Positions 27,179-35,111 of a stretch of DNA of 64,000 bases are shown piece by piece (position 1 is the stretch's first letter; every line of letters begins with the position of its first letter). The DNA is taken from NCBI RefSeq assembly GCF_021026315.1, contig NZ_JAJNCX010000012.1:1-64000 (forward strand), written 5' to 3'. A program made the position numbers and the translations under genes. This DNA is from Rhizobium sp. C4. Its GTDB lineage: Bacteria; Pseudomonadota; Alphaproteobacteria; Rhizobiales; Rhizobiaceae. The notes beneath the pieces were generated by a model that saw nothing but the letters and a program-made list of their open reading frames with translations, had not been told where the DNA came from and made no database searches.

Positions 27179-28192
27179 TCAGATGGAAACAAGCTGCCAG
27201 GAAAAGATGTGAAATCCCGAGCCCCATGTCGGGTTCGCAGAAGGCGCGCCGATCGTAACGATTGGCCCGATCGTGTTTAGATTGGTCAGATAGTCTGTCG
27301 CGGAGACAGAAAACGCGGTCGTAAAGTGCTCGCCATCCTGCGAGAAAGCCCATATGAGATTGGTTCCGTCATAGGTCAGTCGCGACCAGATCGGTTCTGT
27401 CGGGTAAGGCAGGCCGACGTCTGTTAAGGGTGTGTCGCCGACATAGTTGTCTAAGCCGATACCACCATTGAACTTGACATAGTCGAAACGGGTGGAGCTT
27501 CCGTTATTCGAACCAAGGCCGAGGGTAATAGCTCGATTATTTGTGGTGTCTCGGATACCGAAAGAAATCGAAGTCCAGTTTGACAGCGGACCAGTGTAAA
27601 CACCTAACATCGTCGCTTGCCAGTGCCCACTCGGTAGCGCGGTTTCCGCCAGGAGATTTTTGCCGGACGGCGACGCCGTTGTCGAAAGAAGCATCCCTCG
27701 GCCTGTGGCAGAAATTGCCGATCCTGTTGGTGCTGTCGTGCTGGTGCGCATGGTAAATGCGGAGGCCGTTGGTTTGACGACTGCGGCCTTGTTCAGCCAA
27801 TCGACCGCGGCCCCGGTTCCGCTTCCAGTGGTCGAAACCGTAATTGAGCCCGGACCGTTTACGATCGAGACCCCGGCGCCCGCAGTTAGCTGTGATGCTT
27901 GAGGGGCGCCGCCCGTCGCACCAATAACGATCTTGCCATCCGTTAGTGGTGAAGTTCCGCCAAAGCCGCCGCTGCCATTGTTGTACTGAATTGCGTTTGT
28001 TGCGCCGCCTGGCGATGCGGCGTCCACACATCCTCCGATGGCTCCGAAGTTCCCCATCAGTTTGGAAGCGTCGGTGACGGTGTTGTTGGTAATTGCGTTC
28101 GGAACCGAGCAAGCTGCAAGGGAAGGCTGCACTTCACCAGAAAGGAGCAAGGCTCCGGCGAGTAGGGCCACTTTGGAGGAAGACCTGCGCAT
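27179..28192 (-). CDS. Secreted tail-fibre-like protein, paralogue 2 of 3
   Basis: A 337-residue protein starting MRRSSSKVALLAGALLL with a Sec signal peptide ending near PSLAA-CS. It shares the CSVPNAITNN...NFGAIGGCVD segment, the AGAGVSIVNGPGSITVS fibre motif and the C-terminal IWSRLTYDGTNLIWAFSQDGE domain with its two neighbours. It has a somewhat more Gly-rich middle. It lies 21 bases before paralogue 3 and 34 bases after paralogue 1. The longer open frame to 28315 overlaps paralogue 1 and was not used. Confidence 0.8.
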   Translation of the reverse strand: MRRSSSKVALLAGALLLSGEVQPSLAACSVPNAITNNTVTDASKLMGNFGAIGGCVDAASPGGATNAIQYNNGSGGFGGTSPLTDGKIVIGATGGAPQASQLTAGAGVSIVNGPGSITVSTTGSGTGAAVDWLNKAAVVKPTASAFTMRTSTTAPTGSAISATGRGMLLSTTASPSGKNLLAETALPSGHWQATMLGVYTGPLSNWTSISFGIRDTTNNRAITLGLGSNNGSSTRFDYVKFNGGIGLDNYVGDTPLTDVGLPYPTEPIWSRLTYDGTNLIWAFSQDGEHFTTAFSVSATDYLTNLNTIGPIVTIGAPSANPTWGSGFHIFSWQLVSI

Positions 28193-28226
28193 GAGACCAC
28201 CTGTTGTTCGGCTGCAAACGAAACGG

Positions 28227-29231
28227 TCAGAGAGATGTGACCGACCACGAAAGGATGTGATAAGCGGAAGACCAGGAAGCATTGGTCGGCTGACGGAAAA
28301 GTGCGGCCGGTCCAACCTTCGAGAGCGTCGTCAGATTGTCTCTGGCGGCAATGGAAAAGGCGGTGACAAAGAATTCACCGTCGCGCGAGAAGGACCAGGA
28401 CAAAGTTGTCCCATCGTAGGTCAGGCGGGACCAGAATGGTTGTGAGGGCGGCGGCAAACCGATGTCGCTCAAATTGGTTTCGGACAGGATAGTGTCAAGT
28501 CCGATGCCGCCAGCGGAGCGAATGTAGGCGAAGCGATATGAGGCCGTCCCGTTGCCTTCGATCCCGAATTCTACGGCACGGTTTGCGGAGGCGTCACGGA
28601 CGGCGATCGCCGGAAAACTGAATGTCGCGATCGGTCCAGAATAAATGGCCAGCATCGTCGCTTGCCAGGCGCCAGAGGGTGCCGCTGTTTCGGCCATCAG
28701 GGCTGCACCGTCCGTGGCACTGTTGGTCGTCAGCACCATTCCGCGCACTGTCGGTGCAAGGCTAGCTCCTGCGGGGGAAATCGAAGACGTCTGGAGTGAA
28801 AAAGTCGAGGCTATCGGACGAAGGACCGCTCCTTCATTCAACCAGTCCACGGCGCTCGCGGCCGTAGTAGCAACGGCCGATATGGTAACGGCACCTGAGG
28901 AGCTGGTGATCGACACACCTGGTCCCGCCGAAAGGCTCGCGGCGACCGGTGACCCACTGGTTGCTCCAATCAACAACTGGCCGCTGGAAAGCGGCGCGGC
29001 GCCGAATGATCCGTTAGCCGCCTTGTATTGAACCGAGCCGGCGCTACCTGCGGGTGCCGCAGAATCAGCGCAAGCTGCCACAGCGCTAAAGTCCTGCATC
29101 AGCGCCGTGGCGCTGGCCGTCTGCCCGTTTATGAGCTGATTGGGAACGGTGCAGGCTGCAATCGCAGGCTGTTGAAACAGGCATACGAAGGCCGCCGCCG
29201 AAATCAATTCGCGGTTGAGGTAGGATCTCAT
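28227..29231 (-). CDS. Secreted tail-fibre-like protein, paralogue 1 of 3
   Basis: A 334-residue protein starting MRSYLNRELISAAAFVCLF, with a GGAG site 7 bases upstream and a signal peptide ending near PAIAA-CT. It carries CTVPNQLING...DFSAVAACAD, the AGPGVSITSSSGAVTIS motif and the C-terminal FWSRLTYDGTTLSWSFSRDGE domain. It is the first gene of the presumed five-gene operon ending with the RHS toxin and immunity candidate. Its two Cys in the N-terminal segment are conserved in all three paralogues and probably form a disulfide in the periplasm or outside the cell. Confidence 0.8.
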   Translation of the reverse strand: MRSYLNRELISAAAFVCLFQQPAIAACTVPNQLINGQTASATALMQDFSAVAACADSAAPAGSAGSVQYKAANGSFGAAPLSSGQLLIGATSGSPVAASLSAGPGVSITSSSGAVTISAVATTAASAVDWLNEGAVLRPIASTFSLQTSSISPAGASLAPTVRGMVLTTNSATDGAALMAETAAPSGAWQATMLAIYSGPIATFSFPAIAVRDASANRAVEFGIEGNGTASYRFAYIRSAGGIGLDTILSETNLSDIGLPPPSQPFWSRLTYDGTTLSWSFSRDGEFFVTAFSIAARDNLTTLSKVGPAALFRQPTNASWSSAYHILSWSVTSL

Positions 29232-29520
29232 GCAAGATCTCCGCTGCAATTTAAAGTGAATTGCGTGTCCGGTTGCACAATCGTCCTGACGGGGGTTTCT
29301 GTCAATTGAATTTTTTGAGTGTCACAATCTATTCAAAAACCACCGTTGTCTAAATGCTAATAATCGGGAACTATGCGATATTCATTTTGGGACATATTCG
29401 AAATATGAAATACAAAACTTCATAGTTCCTAAAATCCAATGACATAACTCCAAAATCGTGCTAAGAAACATTCCAGCTATGCGATACAAAGCTTCCAACT
29501 ACATTGCGGAGACCAAAGAA
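29232..29520. promoter_or_regulatory. AT-rich divergent promoter region with repeats
   Basis: This 289-base region separates the first secreted paralogue (minus) from the YD-repeat miniprotein (plus) and is much richer in A and T than its surroundings. It holds a 9-bp inverted repeat, GGAACTATG at 29367-29375 and CATAGTTCC at 29421-29429. CTATGCGATA occurs twice, at 29371-29380 and 29477-29486. A related pair of direct repeats, TATGnnATACAAAnCTTC, lies at about 29404 and 29479. These may be operator sites for the divergent genes. No protein for binding is identified. Confidence 0.5.
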
Positions 29521-29844
29521 ATGACTCGAAAGATGTCGATTTTTCTGATTGTTTTTCCTGCACTTTTCGCGGGTACGGATATCGCGCACGCAGATACCGG
29601 AACATCGAGTTACGGCTATGACCTGGACGGCAGGCTTCGAACCGCGCACTACTCAAACGGGAATTGCACCCTTTATGATTTAGACGCCAATGGGAACCGT
29701 CTCTCCGCAGCGGCCATCGCGCCTGTCAGCTCACCGCCGCTCTGGGGACAAGCCACGTGGGGTAATGCGTCCTGGGTCGCCGGGAATTCGAATGCCATCT
29801 GGGGATCTGGAACGTTCGGATGCGCGGTTTGGACTGCGCCTTGA
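29521..29844 (+). CDS. Small secreted protein with one YD (RHS) repeat
   Basis: A 107-residue protein starting MTRKMSIFLIVF, with a GGAG site 9 bases upstream and a signal peptide ending near IAHA-DT. The mature part opens with a single YD-type repeat (YGYDLDGRLRTAHYSNGNCTLYDLDANGNRLS), the same repeat that builds the RHS shell. It ends with a Trp/Gly-rich stretch (LWGQATWGNASW...IWGSGTFGCAVW). It lies divergent to the RHS operon. It might be an orphan tip, an accessory to the RHS protein or a remnant. I do not know a described equivalent. Confidence 0.65.
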   Translation: MTRKMSIFLIVFPALFAGTDIAHADTGTSSYGYDLDGRLRTAHYSNGNCTLYDLDANGNRLSAAAIAPVSSPPLWGQATWGNASWVAGNSNAIWGSGTFGCAVWTAP

Positions 29845-29992
29845 TTCTGGCGATGCCATAAAGCGTGGGCGCCCCTGAGTTTGTCCATGCTGATCTGAAC
29901 CCAGACTCGATCGCCGGGAGGTCATTCGCTATAGCCCAAGGTCGTCTACCACCGTCTGGCCAATGATCTTGAGAAGTCGAGGAGAACACGCG

Positions 29993-30127
29993 ATGGTAAG
30001 CGGATGGGATAAGAAGCCTGGACCCGGCAATGACTACACGCCGCTGCCCGCTAACCTCTGGCGCGTGGCGTTTTACATCTGCATCTTCGTCATGTTAGCC
30101 GGCGCCATGTTTGTCATGTCAGGTTGA
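29993..30127 (+). CDS. Small single-pass membrane protein (44 aa)
   Basis: A 44-codon frame with a GGAG site 8 bases before the ATG. The first 20 residues are polar and Pro/Gly-rich (MVSGWDKKPGPGNDYT...), followed by LWRVAFYICIFVMLAGAMFVM, one membrane-spanning helix. Charge distribution and the good ribosome-binding site support translation. The function is unknown. It lies just upstream of the IS5-family element. Confidence 0.55.
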   Translation: MVSGWDKKPGPGNDYTPLPANLWRVAFYICIFVMLAGAMFVMSG

Positions 30128-30187
30128 GCATTTCGTCAAAAAGATGAGAAAGCGCGTTCGTCGAGACAATGCTTTGGAACGCGCCCT

Positions 30188-30957
30188 TTAGGTCACGGAC
30201 TCATAAGAACGGAGCCAAATCCGAATTGAAGCGAGCTGGACGGATGCGAGGAAATTGTCGTCGCGTTTGTCATATCGAGTTGCGACGGCTCGGAAGTGTT
30301 TGAGTTTGTTGAAGAACCTCTCCACCGCATTGCGCTGTTTGTAAAGCCAAGGGCTGAAGACGGGAATATTGACCCGGTTGGGCATGGGGCGAATGCATCC
30401 CCATGCCCCACGGGATTTGAGGGTGTCGCGCAGAGCGTCGCTATCATAGGCGCGATCAGCAAGAAGAATGTTACCGGGTTTGACGGTGTCGAACATATTC
30501 GCCGCCGAGCGTCCATCATGCGCTTGGCCTGCTGTCAGCTTCAACATGATTGGACGCCCTTCGGCATCGACAAGGGCATGGATTTTGGTTGTCAGCCCGC
30601 CACGCGAACGACCCATGCAACCGGATCGTTCCTCTTTTTTTGACCATTGGCGGCGTGTTGATGCACGCGGATCGATGAGCTGTCGATCATTTGAATGTCG
30701 CCGTCGTAAGCTTCTGAAATTGCCTTGAGAATGCGAGCCCAGTGACCGGCGTGACGCCACCGGTTGAAGCGATTGACGCAGGTCGTATAAGGACCATATC
30801 GAGCTGGAATATCGGCCCAGGGCGCACCGGTCCGCAACCGCCAGAATATGCCATTCAATACCCGCCGGTCATCAACCCGCGCCTTACCACGAACCTTCGT
30901 GGGAAGAAGCGGCTCAATCACCGACCATTCGAAATCCGTCAAATCAAAGCGGGCCAT
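30188..30957 (-). CDS. IS5-family transposase, two frames joined by frameshift
   Basis: The first frame (30592-30957) starts MARFDLTDFEW with GGAGG 5 bases upstream and ends soon after the first catalytic Asp in IQMIDSSSIRVHQH. The second frame carries RSRGGLTTKIHAL, the second Asp in LLADRAYDSDAL and the Glu in RNAVERFFNKLKHFR, ending at 30188. Frames overlap around a run of seven A (minus strand, about 30636-30642, within GGTCAAAAAAAGAGG). This is a typical slippery site, so the active protein is probably made by programmed frameshifting and not disabled by mutation. Confidence 0.85.
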
Positions 30958-31031
30958 CTCTGCCTCCAAATCAACAGAGGCAGTGAATCACAATCCATTC
31001 AAATCAAAAACTATTTTATGGGTATGTGACC
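30191..31031. mobile_element. IS5-family (IS427-type) insertion sequence, 841 bp
   Basis: The element is bounded by imperfect inverted repeats: GGTCACGGACTCATAA at the left (30191-30206) and, read inward from the right end, GGTCACATACCCATAA (31016-31031). TA flanks both ends (30189-30190 and 31032-31033), consistent with a short target duplication for this family. The transposase stop codon uses the flanking TA. The length of about 840 bp fits the two-frame IS427 subgroup. It separates the small membrane protein gene from the luxR region. Confidence 0.8.
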
Positions 31032-31264
31032 TAGATCGTTTGCTTCGCCTGATCCCGAACAACTTCGGAGAACACATCGAGCCAGAAGATGGCACCCGCA
31101 CGATCACCGGTGCGCTCTGCAACAAGGGCACGCGTAATGGCTTCAGAGCCGGCTAGATCGCCATAGACCTGCAAAGCTCGGACGAAGCTCTCCAGGTTTG
31201 CAGGGGTTGTGGTCTCGGTTGAGCTTACTCTGTTTGCTGTCATGGCCATCAGTAACGGTACCAT
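31031..31264 (-). CDS. Small conserved-looking protein divergent from luxR
   Basis: A 60 to 78 residue protein with possible starts at 31264 (MVPLLMAM), 31249 or 31243. The body reads ANLESFVRALQVYGDLAGSEAITRALVAERTGDRAGAIFWLDVFSEVV, a helical sequence with strong coding character and no Cys. No family is recognised. The stop at 31031 falls at the edge of the IS5 element, so the last residues (RDQAKQTI) may be altered by the insertion. It is transcribed away from the LuxR-type gene and shares its control region. Confidence 0.55.
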   Translation of the reverse strand: MVPLLMAMTANRVSSTETTTPANLESFVRALQVYGDLAGSEAITRALVAERTGDRAGAIFWLDVFSEVVRDQAKQTI

Positions 31265-31358
31265 GCCAGCGCGTTGAACGCCCCTCCCACATATGTACGA
31301 ATTGGGTTGCATCCATAAATTGTCCCTCGCTATAAGAAACTCCCAGAGGGACGAAACC
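31265..31358. promoter_or_regulatory. luxR upstream region with a CACATATG site
   Basis: The region between the small divergent gene and luxR contains CACATATG at 31288-31295, the reverse complement of the CATATGTG motif repeated upstream of luxI. The LuxR-type protein or another regulator could bind both regions. A GAGGG site lies 9 bases before the luxR ATG. Confidence 0.45.
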
Positions 31359-32096
31359 ATGCACGATCAGCAGCACGATGATGAACGGCTCTATGAGGGC
31401 ATCTTCCAGTCCATCAAGAACGCCGCCGATGTCGAGCAGGCCGTTCAGAAGTTTCGCGATGGCTATGGATTGGGGCATGTCACCTACCATCTGGCCCAGA
31501 CCGTCGCTGGCCAGCTGCAGATCGATGCCCCCTATGTCCGCACCACCTATCCTCCGACCTGGGTGGCCCGATATCTGATGAAGGGCTACGTGCATGTCGA
31601 TCCGGTGATCAAGGAAGGCTTGCTGCGTTCGCTGCCATTCGACTGGTCGGAAATCGAGCCCAGCGAACACGCCATCGCCATGCTGATTGATTTTCAGTCG
31701 CATGGGCTCGGGGCTGCAGGATACTCAATCCCGATCCTCGACAAGATCGGCCGACGAGCATTGCTCTCGTTAAACTCCAAACCGGATGAAGCGAACTGGG
31801 ACGAACTCGTGACCCGTTTCCGCCAAGACTGGATCGAACTGGCACACGTACTCCACAAGAAGGCGATCTTCGAGCAGTTCGGAGATGATGACCCGGCCCC
31901 GGTCTTGAGCCCGCGCGAGTTGGAGACGCTCTATTGGACGGCGCAGGGCAAGGACTACAAGGAAATTGCCATGATCATGGCAATATCCGAGCATACCGTT
32001 CGAACCTATATGCGCTCCGCCCGCTTCAAACTGGATTGCGCAAACATGTCTCAGGCCGTTGCGGTGGCCATCAAGCTCAGGCTGATTAATCCCTGA
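31359..32096 (+). CDS. LuxR-family quorum-sensing regulator
   Basis: A 245-residue regulator starting MHDQQHDDERLYEGIF. Residues 20 to 165 form the autoinducer-binding domain. WVARYLMKGYVHVDPVI contains the Trp, Tyr and Asp-Pro residues that contact acyl-homoserine lactone in TraR/LasR, and GAAGYSIPI lies further on. Residues 178 to 245 form the LuxR-type HTH (LSPRELETLYWTAQGKDYKEIAMIMAIS, then HTVRTYMRSARFKL). It is followed 111 bases later by the AHL synthase gene, so the pair is a complete quorum-sensing circuit. It is closest in layout to the sinR/sinI type of rhizobia. Confidence 0.92.
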   Translation: MHDQQHDDERLYEGIFQSIKNAADVEQAVQKFRDGYGLGHVTYHLAQTVAGQLQIDAPYVRTTYPPTWVARYLMKGYVHVDPVIKEGLLRSLPFDWSEIEPSEHAIAMLIDFQSHGLGAAGYSIPILDKIGRRALLSLNSKPDEANWDELVTRFRQDWIELAHVLHKKAIFEQFGDDDPAPVLSPRELETLYWTAQGKDYKEIAMIMAISEHTVRTYMRSARFKLDCANMSQAVAVAIKLRLINP

Positions 32097-32108
32097 ATGC
32101 CCACCGTA

Positions 32109-32144
32109 CAAATGTGCGGGTACATATGTGTTGAGCCATATGTG
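32109..32144. repeat. Three CATATGTG-type repeats at 14-bp spacing upstream of luxI
   Basis: CAAATGTG (32109-32116), CATATGTG (32123-32130) and CATATGTG (32137-32144) occur in the same direction with exactly 14 bases between starts. They lie 64 to 99 bases before the AHL synthase ATG, where an activator should bind. Classical lux/tra boxes are 18 to 20 bp dyads; this direct, phased array differs. CATATG is itself palindromic, so each unit may hold a dimer. Confidence 0.7.
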
Positions 32145-32207
32145 CGAATTTTCAGATGGCCTTTTGCCGGGCAGTTTCTCTCCATCCAACCACCTGCGGA
32201 GAGACAG

Positions 32208-32870
32208 ATGTTCGTTACCATTCAAGCTCATGAATACAACAAGTATCCAGTCCTCATGGAGAAGATGTTCAAGCTCCGCAAGCGGGTGTTCGCCGACCAG
32301 TTGGGTTGGGACGTTCCCGTCAACGGCGATTGTGAACGCGATGAGTATGATGCCCTGAAGCCCGTATATCTCGTCTGGTGCGGTCCCGATCGGACGACGC
32401 TCTACGGCATGATGCGTCTGATGCCGACCACCGGCCCTACCCTTCTCTACGATGTTTTCCGCCGCACGTTTCCCGATACGGCAAATCTTGTTGCCCCCGG
32501 CATCTGGGAGGGCACCCGGATGTGCATCGACGAGCAAGCGATCGCTGCCGACCATCCCGATATCGATCCCGGTCGGGCGTTCAGTCTGATGTTCCTGGCT
32601 CTCTGCGAATGCGCCATGGAACATGGCATTCACACCATGATCTCCAACTACGAACCGCAGATGAAGCGCATCTATCGGCGGGCGGGCGTTGAGGTGAATG
32701 AGCTCGGTCGCGCCGATGGCTACGGGAAGCTGCCAGTTTGCTGCGGCGAGTTCGAGGTTTCGCAGCGCGTTCTCGAAACGATGCGCTCGAAGCTCGGCGT
32801 TGACATGCCGCTTTATCGTAGAACGGTACCAGAGCGCTCTGTGACCGCCGAAATCCTTCGTGCAGCTTGA
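32208..32870 (+). CDS. Acyl-homoserine-lactone synthase (LuxI family)
   Basis: A 220-residue enzyme starting MFVTIQAHEYNKYPVLM, with GGAG 7 bases upstream. Conserved LuxI residues are present: FKLRKRVFADQLGWDVP (Arg, Phe and Trp), RDEYD (acidic pair), GMMRLMPTTGP (Arg) and GIWEGTRMCID (Glu and Arg). It joins S-adenosylmethionine and acyl-ACP to make an AHL signal. Acyl length cannot be told from sequence; a Thr at the position often linked to 3-oxo preference is not evident. The small gene downstream starts 20 bases after its stop. Confidence 0.94.
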   Translation: MFVTIQAHEYNKYPVLMEKMFKLRKRVFADQLGWDVPVNGDCERDEYDALKPVYLVWCGPDRTTLYGMMRLMPTTGPTLLYDVFRRTFPDTANLVAPGIWEGTRMCIDEQAIAADHPDIDPGRAFSLMFLALCECAMEHGIHTMISNYEPQMKRIYRRAGVEVNELGRADGYGKLPVCCGEFEVSQRVLETMRSKLGVDMPLYRRTVPERSVTAEILRAA

Positions 32871-32890
32871 TGTGTGTCGGGGGACGCGAG

Positions 32891-33076
32891 ATGGCAAACG
32901 TTGCAGAACTGCCTGAAGAAAACAAACTGCGTGGAGAGACCGAGGTGCATCTTCGTTCCGCGTTATTCAATGCCGAACAGCTGGGCGACGACTTTCTCTC
33001 ATACCTCCTGAAAATGGCCTTCGAACAGTTCCAGGCCGGTGCCTCAGAAGGGAAGCAGGGCAAACGCCGGAAGTGA
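32891..33076 (+). CDS. Small protein downstream of luxI
   Basis: A 61-residue protein starting MANVAELPEENKLRGETEVHL. Its sequence is amphipathic and helical (LRSALFNAEQLGDDFLSYLLKMAFEQFQ) with a basic tail GKQGKRRK. The spacing of 20 bases after luxI and good codon usage indicate cotranscription. I do not recognise the family. It could modulate the quorum-sensing system or simply share its control. Confidence 0.6.
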   Translation: MANVAELPEENKLRGETEVHLRSALFNAEQLGDDFLSYLLKMAFEQFQAGASEGKQGKRRK

Positions 33077-33145
33077 ACTCATAGAAAGTCATCGACATGC
33101 ATCCCATTCTAGGCCAGCATTCTGGCCAAATCGGATGGTTGGAAG

Positions 33146-33358
33146 ATGGCATTGGCAAACCAAGCGTTTCAGCGCCTGCTACGAGCGCGGATCAAAACCG
33201 AATATTTGAGGGGCACGTCGCCAAAGGAAGCTTTGGCGACGGCCTCTTTGATGCTCGTTCGACAGCAAGACGCAGATGCAGCGCCCCGTAGGACCGATAG
33301 CGCAACTGAAGCCGTCTCCCCTCGATCCTCGTCCGAAAACACAACCAATGGCAAGTAA
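33146..33358 (+). CDS. Hypothetical small protein
   Basis: A 70-residue frame starting MALANQAFQRLLRARIKTEY, with a helical N-terminal half (SPKEALATASLMLVRQQD) and a polar, probably disordered C-terminus. GGAAG directly precedes the ATG with almost no spacing, so translation efficiency is doubtful. It lies 69 bases after the previous small gene in the same direction. No family recognised. Confidence 0.4.
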   Translation: MALANQAFQRLLRARIKTEYLRGTSPKEALATASLMLVRQQDADAAPRRTDSATEAVSPRSSSENTTNGK

Positions 33359-33925
33359 TTTACACCTTTGTCAGTTGTAATCCTGAGCTCTCTGAATTAA
33401 CTCTGAATGCTCCTGTTATCACTGGAGCTTAGTGGCCATTGTCAAACCTTCGTCGTGGGAAATACGCGGGCCAGCAAAGCACTGGTCTGCCTGTATGGTT
33501 TTCCCTCAACGATGTTGCCAGCGATCGCATTCTTAAGCCGAGTCAGTGGCGGGGTGGTACGCGCCGCTCTGCGGCGTGGAAAACCCAAAGTGCATTGGTA
33601 AGAGGCCAACCAGAATGGTTTCGGTGCGTTGACCTTATGGTCGGGGAGCCTGTGGCGTATGTCCAGGTTCTCCGAGCTAAAGGCCGCAGGGATCGAGTGC
33701 GCTCGGTTTTCCAACTCCCCGATCACAAGAAACGGGTCAATGAGCAAAGCAGCGGGGGCGTACCGCAGCCTATGCCAAGGAAACACGATTGCGCCACCTC
33801 GCCACTCTCCACTCCCCACATTCGCAGATCTGGCTCGCGGAAACTTTGCGTCGTTCCTGATTGAGGCTGAATCAATCCTCAACCACCTGAACCTGCGGAA
33901 ACCCTTGCACGTCTAGGATTTATCC
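33359..33925. other. Gap with overlapping frames, no recognised gene
   Basis: About 570 bases between the small gene and the XRE regulator contain frames of 95 to 146 codons on both strands (33439-33864 plus, 33442-33882 minus, 33629-33916 plus) that overlap one another. None shows a motif, signal or ribosome-binding site that decides for it. This may be decayed coding sequence. Confidence 0.45.
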
Positions 33926-34345
33926 ATGCAAATCAAAAAGAAGACCCCAAACCCGATCGACGTTTACGTCGGCTCCCGCATCCGGCTTCGGCGAAACATG
34001 CTTGGCCTCAGCCAGGAAAAGCTCGCAGAAGGGTTGGGCGTGACGTTTCAGCAGGTGCAGAAATACGAGAAAGGCAGCAACCGTGTGGGCGCAAGCCGGC
34101 TGCAAGCCGTTTCCAACATCCTGAACGTGCCGGTTTCCTTCTTCTTCGACGACGGTCCCAAGGCGCTGGCCGAAGGAAGCGTCCCGGCAGAGAGAGGTGT
34201 TGAGCCCGACGAGCTTATCAGCTTCGTGTCATCCAAGGAAGGGCTGGCTCTCAATCGCGCCTTTGCCAAGGTGACAGATGCAAAGGTGCGCGCGAAGCTG
34301 TTGAATCTGGTCAAAGCGCTCGCTGCGGACGACGATCAAGGCTAG
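33926..34345 (+). CDS. XRE-family HTH transcriptional regulator
   Basis: A 139-residue regulator with the Cro/CI-type HTH at residues 12 to 66 (GSRIRLRRNMLGLSQEKLAEGLGVTFQQVQKYEKGSNRVGASRLQAVSNIL in part). FFFDDGP follows. The C-terminal part (SFVSSKEGLALNRAFAKVTDAKVRAKLLNLVKAL) is shared by the many copies of this regulator type in rhizobia. No adjacent target gene is evident. Confidence 0.9.
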   Translation: MQIKKKTPNPIDVYVGSRIRLRRNMLGLSQEKLAEGLGVTFQQVQKYEKGSNRVGASRLQAVSNILNVPVSFFFDDGPKALAEGSVPAERGVEPDELISFVSSKEGLALNRAFAKVTDAKVRAKLLNLVKALAADDDQG

Positions 34346-34526
34346 GGCGGCAATCTTTTTAAGCGATCCCCGAAATTCGGTGCTTTTGCCTGCTTATGAG
34401 GCGGTCAGCGCGGTGGCTGATTGCTGGCGAACTCGGGAATGGGTGTCGTATGCGCTCAAGCCACCTACACATCAATCCTTAACGGTGGAACGATAGCAAA
34501 CCTCTTTTGATTTCAAGGAGGTCGCT

Positions 34527-35033
34527 ATGGCTCGGGAAACTACACGATCGAACAGAGAGGCATTTTTTCGGCACTGTGAAAACACGCGCGGCCTCAGCCG
34601 AAACACCATGAATGCATATCGGCAAGACCTTGAGGCCTTTGTCCGGTTTCTGAATCAGGGAAACAGCGAGGGCTTCGATAGCGAGTTGGTTCTCGCCTAT
34701 CTTCAGCACCTAAAGACTGAGCGAGCTCAAAAACAGGCGACGATCCGGCGACGCCTTGTCACGTTGCGCGCATTCACCAATTGGTTGACAAAATCAGGCT
34801 TCCTCAAAACCAATCACTTCACCGGCCTTGAGATTGATCTCCGCCCTCCGCGACGCCTTCCCAGGCCTGTCGATTGGGTGGACGTGCGTACGATGCTCCA
34901 GCTTTTTCGGTTGAGTCCGCCATACCCAGGACACGGTGTCCTTCTTGGCAGTTGCCACCACGCGATCTTCTTCAGCGATTAAATTTCGGTGCAGCATCGA
35001 AATTCGAAAAGCAGTTACATGTGACGCGTGCTG
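34527..35033 (+). pseudogene. Tyrosine recombinase remnant (core-binding domain)
   Basis: The first 135 codons (MARETTRSNREAFFRHCENTRGLSRNTMNAYRQDL...) are a good SAM-like core-binding domain of XerC/XerD-type recombinases. At about 34930 the homology moves to another frame (LAVATTRSSSAIKFRCSIEIRKAV...) that resembles the start of the catalytic domain, ending near 35033. The catalytic Arg, His-x-x-Arg and Tyr are absent. A frameshift plus a large deletion have inactivated it. A GGAGG site precedes the ATG, so it was once expressed. It may mark the scar of an integrated element. Confidence 0.75.
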
Positions 35034-35111
35034 TTGAATACTTGTTGATATTTGTGAATTCGCCACTTCGCCTGATTGCGCTCGCGCGAGAATGGGCCTC
35101 ATGCTAACCCC

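Noticed and set aside
33442-33882. 146-codon minus-strand frame in the gap before the XRE regulator
   Set aside because: Equally long frames overlap on the other strand, and none has a start signal or motif to choose between them.
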